A stretch of 50,271 nucleotides of DNA from Pseudomonadota bacterium (lineage in GTDB: Bacteria > Myxococcota_A > UBA9042 > GCA-2863065): positions 1 through 50,271 of the forward strand of contig SXOO01000225.1 of NCBI GenBank assembly GCA_005776725.1, read 5' to 3'. A program made the translations under genes and the position numbers. The notes below the pieces were generated by a model that was not told the DNA's origin, did no database searches, and saw only the letters and a list, made by a program, of their open reading frames with translations. Shown piece after piece: positions 33,643 to 42,061 of the stretch (the stretch's first letter is position 1; the number at the start of each line of letters is the position of its first letter).

Positions 33643-36600
33643 TCAGCGCCTGATGGGGGGCGACGCGCGTCGCTCATCGGCGGTGGGTTGGGTGGCGCGC
33701 CCCGGCACGCCGGAGAAGCGCCCCTCGCCACCGGGTTGAGCCCGCGAGCGGCGGCTTACGGCCAAGACGCCGAGCGCCAGGGCGAACCAGAGGGGCGACG
33801 CCGGTGCAGCGCCGCGGCTGGAGCAGCCGTCACCCGAGGAGCCGCCGCCGGTGAACCCGTCGATCGTGTCGGCCGTGCCGTCGGCACCATCCGCGCCCTC
33901 GCATTGGCCTGCCTCGCACGCCGCGCCATCGGCGCAGGCACAGGTGCCGCCGCAGCCGTCGTCACCGCACGACTTCCCGTCACACGCCGGCGCGCAGGTA
34001 TCCACCACGCACTGGCCCCCCGTACAGGCGTCGCCCTTGCTGCAGGAGCCGCAGCTCCCGCCGCACCCGTCGTCTCCGCAGACCTTCCCGGTGCAGTCCG
34101 CGAGGCACGACCCGGCGGTAACGCAGTCGGCCACCGCCCGGGTCGACTGACAGACCAGGCCCTGCTTCTCACAGTCGATCTCGGCGATCGTGCCCGCGTC
34201 GTCGCAGAACCGAAGGACGTTGCCGTCGCAGACGCCGATCTTGGGGATCTCACCGCACGCGGCGGTGGGATCCGGCGAACACGCGCCGTCCTGGCAAATC
34301 TCCGCCTTGGCGCACACGCCACACACGTCGCCGCAGCCGTCCGGCCCACACGCCCTGCCACCGCAGTCCGGCGTGCAGCTGCCCGGGTCGACGCACTGCC
34401 CCGTCTTGTCGCAGTCCTTGCCGGCGGCACACGCGCCGCAGCTGCCGCCACAGCCGTCGTCGCCGCACACCTTGCCCTGGCACTTCGGGTTGCACTGGCC
34501 CGGCACGCAGATCCCCTTGACGCAGGCCTCTCCAGAAGCGCAGGTCCCGCAGCTCCCGCCGCAGCCGTCCGATCCGCAGGTCTTACCGTCGCAGGAGCCG
34601 GTGCACGCCGCCACACAGGCGCCGTCGGCGTTGCAGCTGCTGCCGCTGGCGCACGCGCCGCAGGTGCCGCCACAGCCGTCGGAGCCGCACGCCTTGCCTG
34701 CGCAAGACGGGGCGCAGCTCGAGTCCGGCACGCAAGCGGAAGTCGCGGTATCGCAGCCGAGCGCACAGCTGGTGTAGACCCTGCGCTCGCAGCCGTCGAC
34801 CAGCCCGCAAACCCACGAGTGCGAGCCCTCGACGGAGCACCCGGAGTCGCCGGGGGCGCACTCAGGCTGGCACGCTCCGCACGCCGCCCCAGCGAGGCAG
34901 CTGTAGTAGCCTTGCTCGGCGTCGAAGCCACAGCAGTCGGCGCCGGGGACCTGTGCGCAGTCGCCGCCATAGAGCTGGCCGCCGTCGCAGTACACGAGCT
35001 GCGTGCCAACGCAGGCGCCGTCGAAGCTGATGTTGCCGCAAGCGGACACGCACGCGCCGTCCTGGCAGGTGAGCCCCCCGGTGCAGACCCCGCAGACGCC
35101 GCCGCATCCGTCCGAGCCGCAGCTCTTGCCGGCGCAGCTGGGCACGCAGGCCGTCCCACCGCAGGTCAGCGGGTGCTCGGCCGGACCGTCGCCGACCCAG
35201 CCGCAGTCGTAGTACTGGTTGTTGACGTTCCATCCACAGCCGCTGTTGCCGCAGCTCTGCGACTGCTTCTCGCCGCTCTGGCACCAGTTGAGCACGCCGC
35301 CGTCGCAGCAGCCTTGCCAGGTGAGCCCCTGACAGGGGTCGTTCCCGACGCAGGTACCAGACACGCAGGCTTCACTTGCCGCACACCAGCCGCACACGCC
35401 GCCGCACCCATCGGCGCCGCACGTCTTGCCGCCACAGGCCGGCGTGCATCCCTGCGCCGCGAGGCAGTCGAAGTCGGCCGGGCTCGAGTTGGGCACGGCC
35501 CCGCACGTGAAGTTGCCGAGGGAGCTGCAGTCCTTGACCTGGAGCGTGGCGTTCTCGCACCACGAGAGCACGGAGCCGGCGCATTGCCCGGCGGCGCTGA
35601 TGGTCCCACAGCCCTGCGCGGCGCACTGTCCGGCCGCGCTGCAAGTGAGGCCCGCAGCGCAGGTGCCGCAGATGCCGCCGCACCCATTCGGGCCGCACTG
35701 CTTGCCAGCGCAGCTGGGTGTGCAAGCGGCCACGCACTGCCCGGCCGCGGTGCAGGTCTGACCGGCGGCGCACGCGCCGCACGTGCCGCCGCACCCGTTC
35801 GCCCCACACGTCTTGCCCCCGCAGTTCGGGGTGCAGGCGCACTGACCGGAGGCGCTGCAGCTCTGACCCGAGGGGCAGGACCCGCAGGAGCCCCCGCACC
35901 CGTCATCGCCGCAGGTCTTGCCGCTACAGTTCGGCGTGCACGCCGCCGGACAGGCCTTCGGGTTCGCGCCCGTTGGATCTGTGCCCGACCACCCACAGTC
36001 GTAGAAGCCCTGATTCTGGTTCCACCCGCACACCTGGCCGCAGCTCTGCGTCTGGACCTGGCTGTTCTCGCACCACTTCAGGTTCTTGCCGTCACAGCAG
36101 CCGGTGTAAGTGATGCCCCCGCACGGGTCAGCAGGTGCCTTGCAGACGCCATCGCTGCAGGTCTGACTTCCCGAACACGTGCCGCATGACCCGCCGCACC
36201 CGTCTGAGCCGCAAGACTTTCCGGCGCAGCTCGGCGCGCAGGCGGCGCCGCAGACGAGCGGCGCGTTGGCCGGGCCGGCCCCGCTTCCACCACAGGCGTA
36301 GGCGCGAGTGGCCTCGCTGTACCCGCAGCCCTTGCCCCCGCAGAGGGCCGTGACGGGGCCCGCTTCGGAGCAGAGCCGCACGGCGTCGCCGTCGCAACAC
36401 CCTTCGAAGACCAGGGAGCACGTCTCGGCCTGAGTGGCCGTGGGGAAGCACTCGAAGGCGCCGTTGCAGATGTTCGCGGGGGTGACCGTGCTCTTCTCGA
36501 AGACACCGGACGGCACGGTCATCGTGATGCAGTGGATCGCCCCGGACCAGGTGATCAGGTCGGTCGAGTCGATGGGGACGTGCTCCCAGTCGGGCATGAC

Positions 36601-37683
36601 GCTCTCCCAAACGCCCAGGGCCTCGTCCTCGAACTGCGTATCGTCCGTGTATACCGGCACCAGGTTCTTCCCGTTGATGAACAACGAGTTCGCGTACGTA
36701 CGCCAGATCTGACGGTTGGAGTTGGAAGGCATGGGGAGGCGCGTGACGGCGAGCTTCTTGCCGTCGTTCAGCGTGGTGGCCTGGAGCAGCGCGGCGTTCG
36801 CGTCCAGCACCTGGGCGTTACCCGAGTCCTGCCAGTTCTGGTAGTCGCCGAGGAGCATGCGGTCCCCGGGCAGGAGCTTGGCGAACATGTCCGAGTGCGT
36901 GGTGCCCTCGTCGTTGAGCGGATAGAGCACCGTCACGGTCTCGCAGCCCATGTAGTCGCGCAGATATTGTGTGATCTTCGCTTCGGTGGTGCCCCCGTAC
37001 CAGAGCACACCTTGCGAGTGGAAGCAGTTGCCGCGGCCATCCGCCATGAACGTGCCACCCTCCCACTTCAGGGGCTGGCGATAGCTGTTGATCCCGAACT
37101 GGGACGCCAACACCGTGGGGATGGCGTCGTCGAAGACGCGCTGGTCGTAGTAGCGCGGATCTACGAAGGCGACGCGCCCGTCCGGGGCGCGCACGCCGAA
37201 GGGGCCGTAGTCGCGCATCCAGATCGAGTCGAGGTTGCTGTTGACGAAGGTGATCCCCGACGTGCTCACGCCGTAGTTCGCCATGGCCTGGAGGAACGAG
37301 CTCTTCTGCTGGCTGCCCTCGTGGACCACCCAGACCGTCGCGACCGGCTTCGAGGCCTTGACGATGCTCGCGTACACGTCTGGGAAGTTGCCGGTCCATC
37401 CCAGCAGGATGGCCTCGTGGTCGTCCCACTGGGAGACGGCTCGCATCGGCTCTGCGGGGGCCGCGGTGATCCCGTACACCGCCTGGTTCGCGTTCTTGTA
37501 GTCAGAGAACTGATCCGCCTTGCCGGCGCCGCGTTCGCCCGGGAGCGGATACGCGGGCAGCATCGGCTTGGCCGGGACCACGGCGTCCGGTTCAACGGGC
37601 GCAACCGGGGATCCCGGCGTGGGGGTGTTGCTGCAGGCGAGGGTGACGAAGGAAGCCAGGAGAAGGGAGCGGGTGTACAGCAT
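33643..37683 (-). CDS. surface arginine-deiminase-family protein with 12 cysteine repeats and MYXO-CTERM-like end
   Basis: About 1346 residues. GGAGG is 6 bases before ATG 37683, giving a lipoprotein signal ending FVTLAC (Cys about residue 18). Residues about 65-395 are a PAD_porph/agmatine-deiminase-type catalytic domain: SIWMRDYGPFGV, KWEGGTFMADGRGN, EGTTHSDMFAKLL with the His-x-Asp pair, and the nucleophile Cys385 in GAIHCIT. This family hydrolyses guanidino groups of agmatine or of arginine in proteins. Residues about 430-1270 hold 12 units of the CxGKxCGxDGCGGxCGxC type, mixed with about six GCCDG...WC...CGW modules. The end has DGCSSRG, a hydrophobic helix and RRSR, a MYXO-CTERM-like sorting signal, then about 32 extra residues. 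Protein citrullination outside the cell is inferred. Confidence 0.85.
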   Translation of the reverse strand: MLYTRSLLLASFVTLACSNTPTPGSPVAPVEPDAVVPAKPMLPAYPLPGERGAGKADQFSDYKNANQAVYGITAAPAEPMRAVSQWDDHEAILLGWTGNFPDVYASIVKASKPVATVWVVHEGSQQKSSFLQAMANYGVSTSGITFVNSNLDSIWMRDYGPFGVRAPDGRVAFVDPRYYDQRVFDDAIPTVLASQFGINSYRQPLKWEGGTFMADGRGNCFHSQGVLWYGGTTEAKITQYLRDYMGCETVTVLYPLNDEGTTHSDMFAKLLPGDRMLLGDYQNWQDSGNAQVLDANAALLQATTLNDGKKLAVTRLPMPSNSNRQIWRTYANSLFINGKNLVPVYTDDTQFEDEALGVWESVMPDWEHVPIDSTDLITWSGAIHCITMTVPSGVFEKSTVTPANICNGAFECFPTATQAETCSLVFEGCCDGDAVRLCSEAGPVTALCGGKGCGYSEATRAYACGGSGAGPANAPLVCGAACAPSCAGKSCGSDGCGGSCGTCSGSQTCSDGVCKAPADPCGGITYTGCCDGKNLKWCENSQVQTQSCGQVCGWNQNQGFYDCGWSGTDPTGANPKACPAACTPNCSGKTCGDDGCGGSCGSCPSGQSCSASGQCACTPNCGGKTCGANGCGGTCGACAAGQTCTAAGQCVAACTPSCAGKQCGPNGCGGICGTCAAGLTCSAAGQCAAQGCGTISAAGQCAGSVLSWCENATLQVKDCSSLGNFTCGAVPNSSPADFDCLAAQGCTPACGGKTCGADGCGGVCGWCAASEACVSGTCVGNDPCQGLTWQGCCDGGVLNWCQSGEKQSQSCGNSGCGWNVNNQYYDCGWVGDGPAEHPLTCGGTACVPSCAGKSCGSDGCGGVCGVCTGGLTCQDGACVSACGNISFDGACVGTQLVYCDGGQLYGGDCAQVPGADCCGFDAEQGYYSCLAGAACGACQPECAPGDSGCSVEGSHSWVCGLVDGCERRVYTSCALGCDTATSACVPDSSCAPSCAGKACGSDGCGGTCGACASGSSCNADGACVAACTGSCDGKTCGSDGCGGSCGTCASGEACVKGICVPGQCNPKCQGKVCGDDGCGGSCGACAAGKDCDKTGQCVDPGSCTPDCGGRACGPDGCGDVCGVCAKAEICQDGACSPDPTAACGEIPKIGVCDGNVLRFCDDAGTIAEIDCEKQGLVCQSTRAVADCVTAGSCLADCTGKVCGDDGCGGSCGSCSKGDACTGGQCVVDTCAPACDGKSCGDDGCGGTCACADGAACEAGQCEGADGADGTADTIDGFTGGGSSGDGCSSRGAAPASPLWFALALGVLAVSRRSRAQPGGEGRFSGVPGRATQPTADERRASPPIRR
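33860..36260 (-). repeat. twelve cysteine-rich CGxDGCGGxCGxC repeats in the deiminase gene
   Basis: About 12 degenerate copies of a unit of roughly 33 codons, one of them with GCGD in place of GCGG and one with a shortened end. Interspersed longer modules carry GCCDG and DCGW. Similar units occur once in the lipoprotein gene at 9859-11943. Confidence 0.85.
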
Positions 37684-37807
37684 GGACGGCCTCCGGAGAG
37701 GCTGGGGCCCCTCGAGTCGCGGGAGTATTCTCGCTCGGCACCCGACCTGCAAGACCACACTGGCGGACCAGGGCGGGCCAGCGCTGACAAGGGCTCGACC
37801 CGAGCGG

Positions 37808-38572
37808 CTAGTGGTGTCGCTCCAAGAGCAGATCCCGCCACTGGAGCAACGCGGGGAACTCGGCGGCGAGCGCTGCGTTGGTCCAGTGCTCGAGGCTCCG
37901 TCGGCCAACCCGGATGTGCGCCGGCGGTCGTACGACCTGAAGGGCAACGGCCATCGCGATGTCGGCGTGGGTGAAGCGGTCCCCCAGGAGGTAGGTCCGG
38001 CCGCCGTCCAGCGCCGCGGCGAGCTCCGCCATGCCTTTGCGAATTCGCGCCGTGAGGGCCGCTTCGGACTCAGCGCCAAACGAGTACTTCTTCTTCAGGA
38101 AACCCACGGCGGTCTGGCCGAGCGCGCGGGAGATCGGACCGAGCTTTCGGAGCGGCGGCGGGAGGTTCTCCAGCATCGCCACTGGGTCTGCCGCCACGAG
38201 GGCCGTGGTGCGCGCCCGCCCTGCGTCGAGCATGCCTTCCGACACGCGGTTCCAGCGCTCGATCTCCGCGGCCAGTGCAACGGGGAAGAGATCGACCGCC
38301 GCCGGGCTGTGCGCCGCTGCCCACCGCGCGATCTCCAGCGAGTCCGGGATGGGTCCGTCCGCGGTGAAGAGCACTGGAACCGAGACCCTGCCCGAGGACT
38401 GGGACTTGGCGGGGCTCCCTTTTGGGGTGGACCTCCAGAGCCGTGCGCGAAGCAGCGGTTCGCCCAACATGGGCAGGTACGCCACTTCCTTGAACGGCAC
38501 CTTCGCCGCGGCCAGCGCCCACCGCGCCTTCTCGGACCAGGGCGAGTAGGAGATTCCGTAGAGCGTGTTCAT
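37808..38572 (-). CDS. glutathione S-transferase family protein
   Basis: About 254 residues. The N-terminal thioredoxin-like domain starts MNTLYGISYSPWSEKARWAL, with SPWS at the usual catalytic position; VPVLFTADGPIPDS holds the cis-Pro and the Asp-Ser glutathione-binding pair. The C-terminal all-helical domain has YLLGDRFTHADIAMAVAL, the conserved N-capping box. The substrate is unknown. GGAGG lies 7-8 bases before ATG 38572, so the upstream in-frame ATG at 38632 is unlikely. It is 124 bases upstream of the deiminase gene on the same strand. Confidence 0.88.
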   Translation of the reverse strand: MNTLYGISYSPWSEKARWALAAAKVPFKEVAYLPMLGEPLLRARLWRSTPKGSPAKSQSSGRVSVPVLFTADGPIPDSLEIARWAAAHSPAAVDLFPVALAAEIERWNRVSEGMLDAGRARTTALVAADPVAMLENLPPPLRKLGPISRALGQTAVGFLKKKYSFGAESEAALTARIRKGMAELAAALDGGRTYLLGDRFTHADIAMAVALQVVRPPAHIRVGRRSLEHWTNAALAAEFPALLQWRDLLLERHH

Positions 38573-38665
38573 GGTCGTTCCTCCATCCTCGGGGCGCAGA
38601 CCACCTTTCCATGGGGCAGCCGGGTCGAGCAACCCAGGGGGTTCATGGCCGTATTGGACCGCGCG

Positions 38666-38694
38666 TTGACTTCCGCGGGTCTCTTCGCTTTTAT
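38666..38694 (+). promoter_or_regulatory. sigma-70-type promoter of the outer-membrane protein-argH-lysA operon
   Basis: TTGACT (38666-38671) stands 17 bases before TTTTAT (38689-38694), or 18 before TTTATC. The A/T-rich -10 stands out in GC-rich DNA. Transcription should start near 38700, followed by AGGAGG (38708-38713) and the GTG start at 38718. Confidence 0.5.
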
Positions 38695-38717
38695 CTGCGC
38701 GCTCTCTAGGAGGCCCC

Positions 38718-40613
38718 GTGCGTCGTCAGTTCGCCCTTGCTCTCGTCGTCTCCCTCGCCTTCACGGCGGCCGCCTCGGCGGATGAGCCCCCCGCCGACAA
38801 GGCGCCCTCAGAGGAGACGAAGCCCGCCGCGGACGAGCCGAAGTCCGACGAGCCCGCGGTCGAGCCCGAGCCGGAGCCCAAGCCGGATGCGCCGCCCGCC
38901 AAGGTCGACGCCCCGGCCGAGGAGGCCCCGGCGGAGGAGGAAGAGGAGTTCGGCGAGGAAGAAGATGACGAAGACGGTTGGGACGACGAGCCGGCCGCGC
39001 CCACCTATCCCCGCCTCGAGCACCACGGCTACCTCCGCTTCCGGGCAGACATGTTCGGCAACGGGCACCTGGGCACCGGGTTCCACACGGACGGCGGCCT
39101 CACCAAGGGCACCAGCTCGATCAAGCCGCCCATCACCGAGAACTTCGTCAACAACGACCCCAACGACACGTCGCGCGGAGACGTGGGCGAGGGCGCCAAC
39201 GACGAGACCTTCCTGGCCGGCGCGAACATGCGCTTCCGGTACCAGCCCACTTTCTGGATCAGCGAGTCGCTGCGCATCGCAGCCACCTTCGACGTGCTCG
39301 ACAACCTGGTGCTCGGCTCCACTCCAGATTTCGACCCGGCCCGCCCCGATCTGCCGATCGCCGCGTTCTCCGGCGGTCAGGCCCCTCCGTCGGGGGACTT
39401 CCAGTTCCAAGACTCCATTCGGGTCAAGGAGCTGTGGGGCGAGTGGAAGATCCTCGGCGCCATCCCGCTTCGCTTCGGGCGCATGAAGAGCCACTGGGGG
39501 CTCGGCATCCTCGCCAACAGCGGGGAGAAGTGGGACGACGACTTCGGTGACTACAACGACCGCGTGATGCTGGCGTTGCAGTTCTACGGGATCTACTTCG
39601 TTGGCGGCTACGACATCGTCTCCTCCGGTCCCACCCACAAGCAGCCGTTCCAGCCGTTCGGCCAGGCCTACGACCTCACCGAGACCGACGACGTGTCGCA
39701 GGGCTTCATGGGGATCTTCCAGCGCCCGCTGAACCCGGTCGAAGTCGACGCTCGCGCGGACCTTCTGAACAAGGACCGTAAGTGGGGTATCGACTGGGGT
39801 GTCTACGCGGTGTTCCGGAAGCAGACCCTCGACGTCAACCAGACCACGCTCACGGCCATCGATGACGGCAGCTTCGCGCCGGACACCGCCGAGCTCATCG
39901 AACGCAATGCCTGGGCCATCATCCCCGATGCTTGGCTCCGGCTGGAGCATCGGCCCACCTATTCACAGAAGATCCGCCTCGAGCTCGAGGCCGCCATGAT
40001 CGTCGCGGGCATCGACAACGTGTCCTACAACGGCCTCGAAGGGACGGGAGGACCGCGGGAGGTCCTGTCGTGGGCCGTCGCCTTCGAGGGCGACTACACC
40101 CTCAACGGCCTCAACATCAGCCTTCACGCGGGCGCAGCCAGCGGCGACAGCGCGAAGTGCCTCGCAGTCAATGACTGCTCGAACTTCGAGCAGGACGGCG
40201 AGTTCAACACCGAGATCACCAACTTCCGCTTCGATCGGAACTACACGGTCGACATGATCATGTTCCGCGAGGTCATGGGCACCATCACGAACGCCTGGTA
40301 CGCGCGCCCCGCGGTCTCTTACGACCTCTTCGGCGAGTCGGACGAGGAGGCCCTTGGCGCAGAGCTCGCCATCATCCTGGGGGGCGCCCTGGAGAAGTCG
40401 GCGTACCCGGGCAACTCGTCCTTCCTGGGCACCGAGATCGACGTGCGGCTCTACTACGAGCAGACCAAGAAGTTCCTGGCCGACCTGGCCTTCGGGGTCT
40501 ACATCCCGGGCTCGGCGTTCGACCTGAAGAACGGCTTCGGTGGCTATACCGGTTCGGACCGGTCCGCCGAGGTGGCTTGGACGCTCCAAACGCACCTCGT
40601 GATCCAGTTCTAA
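38718..40613 (+). CDS. outer-membrane beta-barrel-like protein (TIGR04551-like)
   Basis: 631 residues. GTG 38718 follows AGGAGG by 4 bases. A type I signal peptide (ALVVSLAFTAAASA) is followed by a Pro/Glu/Asp/Lys-rich spacer (about 23-95) ending in a run of Glu and Asp. From LEHHGYLRFRADMFGNGHLG the protein has alternating strands typical of a barrel, with phrases like RFGRMKSHWGLGILANSG and an end that closes LQTHLVIQF with a terminal Phe, as in outer-membrane proteins. It resembles the myxococcal TIGR04551 family, function unknown. Its stop overlaps the argH start (TAATG), so it is translationally coupled to argH. Confidence 0.75.
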   Translation: MRRQFALALVVSLAFTAAASADEPPADKAPSEETKPAADEPKSDEPAVEPEPEPKPDAPPAKVDAPAEEAPAEEEEEFGEEEDDEDGWDDEPAAPTYPRLEHHGYLRFRADMFGNGHLGTGFHTDGGLTKGTSSIKPPITENFVNNDPNDTSRGDVGEGANDETFLAGANMRFRYQPTFWISESLRIAATFDVLDNLVLGSTPDFDPARPDLPIAAFSGGQAPPSGDFQFQDSIRVKELWGEWKILGAIPLRFGRMKSHWGLGILANSGEKWDDDFGDYNDRVMLALQFYGIYFVGGYDIVSSGPTHKQPFQPFGQAYDLTETDDVSQGFMGIFQRPLNPVEVDARADLLNKDRKWGIDWGVYAVFRKQTLDVNQTTLTAIDDGSFAPDTAELIERNAWAIIPDAWLRLEHRPTYSQKIRLELEAAMIVAGIDNVSYNGLEGTGGPREVLSWAVAFEGDYTLNGLNISLHAGAASGDSAKCLAVNDCSNFEQDGEFNTEITNFRFDRNYTVDMIMFREVMGTITNAWYARPAVSYDLFGESDEEALGAELAIILGGALEKSAYPGNSSFLGTEIDVRLYYEQTKKFLADLAFGVYIPGSAFDLKNGFGGYTGSDRSAEVAWTLQTHLVIQF

Positions 40614-42061
40614 TGGCGGCCCCCAAGCTGTGGGGCGGCCGCTTCGAAGAGGCCACCGACGCGCTCGTCGAGCGGATCAACGCCTCCGTCGGCTTCGATC
40701 AGCGCCTCTACCGCCACGACCTCGCGGGTTCGGTCGCTCACGTCAGGATGCTGGGCCGGACCGGGATCATCCCGGAAGCTGACGCCGCAGCCATCGAGGC
40801 CGGGCTGTTCGCCATCCGCGCGCGGATCGACGCGGGCGACTTCGAGTGGCGGATAGACCGCGAGGACGTCCACCTCAACATCGAAGCGGCGCTGGCTGAC
40901 AGCCTGGGCCCCGTGGCCGGGCGGCTGCACACCGGGCGGTCGCGCAACGACCAGGTGGCGCTGGACCTGCGCCTCTACCTCCGCGAGTCGTTCCTCGACC
41001 GCGCGGGCGAGGCTCTCGACGTCATTGCGGCCCTGCTGGAGCAGGCGCGCGGAAAAGAGCACGTCGTGCTGCCGGGCTATACGCACCTGCAGCGCGCTCA
41101 GCCGGTGAGCCTCGCGCACCACCTCCACGCCTACGCGGCGATGCTGTTCCGGGATTCGGGGCGCCTCCTGGACGCCCACGATCGCGCGAATCGTCTCCCG
41201 TTGGGCTCGGGCGCCCTGGCCGGTACGCCCCATCCCATCCGCAGGGACTGGGTGGCCGCGGAGCTCGGGTTCCCGGAGCTGACGGAGAACTCACTCGACG
41301 CCGTCTCGGACCGTGATGGGGCTGTGGAGCTCATGGCGGCGGCCGCGCTCACCGCGTCTCACCTCTCGCGCCTCGGCGAAGAGCTGGTGCTCTGGATGAG
41401 CCAGGAGTTCCGCTTCGTCCAGCTGCCCGATGCGTTCTGCACGGGCTCGTCGATCATGCCCCAGAAGAAGAACCCCGACATCCCGGAGCTCATGCGCGGG
41501 AAGTCCGGGCGCATCACTGGGAGCTTGGTGTCGCTGCTCATGACCCTGAAGGGCCTGCCCCTCGCCTACAACAAGGACCTCCAAGAGGACAAGGAACCGC
41601 TGTTCGACGCGGACAGGACGTTGTCCGACCTGCTGCGCGTCACGGCGCGGGTCCTGTCCGGGGCGCGCTTCGACGCCGCGCGGATGGCGGGCGCGCTGCG
41701 AGCGGGCTTCGTCATGGCCACAGACGTCGCGGACGCGCTTGTCGAGGCCGGCGTGCCGTTTCGAGACGCGCACCATCGCGTAGGCGCGCTGGTGCAAGGG
41801 TGCGCGCGGGAGAACAAGGAGCTCGAGTCCCTCTCCCCGGAGGCGTGGCACGAGGCGATGCCGGAGCTCACCGCGGCGGCGATCCAGCGCGCCCTGAACC
41901 CCGTGGTGTCGCTGGAGCGGCGCGACCAGCCGGGTGCCCCGGCGCCTCGGCGCGTGCTGGAGGCGCAGGCCGCCTTCGAGCGGCGCCTCGCAGAGGTGCG
42001 GGGCCGGATCGAGGCGTCGCGTGCCCGCACCCCGCTCTGCGACTGGATGCGAGGCCCTTGA
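40613..42061 (+). CDS. argH: argininosuccinate lyase
   Basis: 482 residues, full length. It splits argininosuccinate into arginine and fumarate, the last step of arginine synthesis. Seen: MAAPKLWGGRFEEATD at the N-terminus, HTGRSRNDQVALDLRLYLR, GYTHLQRAQPVSLAHH, and the fumarate-lyase signature GSSIMPQKKNPDIPEL (about 278-293) with the active-site Ser. ATG 40613 shares its A with the upstream stop codon (TAATG). The lysA start overlaps its stop. Grouping of argH with lysA is known in other Deltaproteobacteria; the outer-membrane gene before it is not part of that pathway. Confidence 0.97.
   Translation: MAAPKLWGGRFEEATDALVERINASVGFDQRLYRHDLAGSVAHVRMLGRTGIIPEADAAAIEAGLFAIRARIDAGDFEWRIDREDVHLNIEAALADSLGPVAGRLHTGRSRNDQVALDLRLYLRESFLDRAGEALDVIAALLEQARGKEHVVLPGYTHLQRAQPVSLAHHLHAYAAMLFRDSGRLLDAHDRANRLPLGSGALAGTPHPIRRDWVAAELGFPELTENSLDAVSDRDGAVELMAAAALTASHLSRLGEELVLWMSQEFRFVQLPDAFCTGSSIMPQKKNPDIPELMRGKSGRITGSLVSLLMTLKGLPLAYNKDLQEDKEPLFDADRTLSDLLRVTARVLSGARFDAARMAGALRAGFVMATDVADALVEAGVPFRDAHHRVGALVQGCARENKELESLSPEAWHEAMPELTAAAIQRALNPVVSLERRDQPGAPAPRRVLEAQAAFERRLAEVRGRIEASRARTPLCDWMRGP

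Noticed and set aside
33538..36189. 883-residue plus-strand open frame rich in Ala
   Set aside because: It is the mirror of the cysteine-repeat part of the deiminase gene; no domain and no signal.
37684..38079. Upstream extension of the deiminase frame
   Set aside because: It overlaps the glutathione S-transferase gene in another frame, and the GGAGG plus lipoprotein signal at 37683 fit better.
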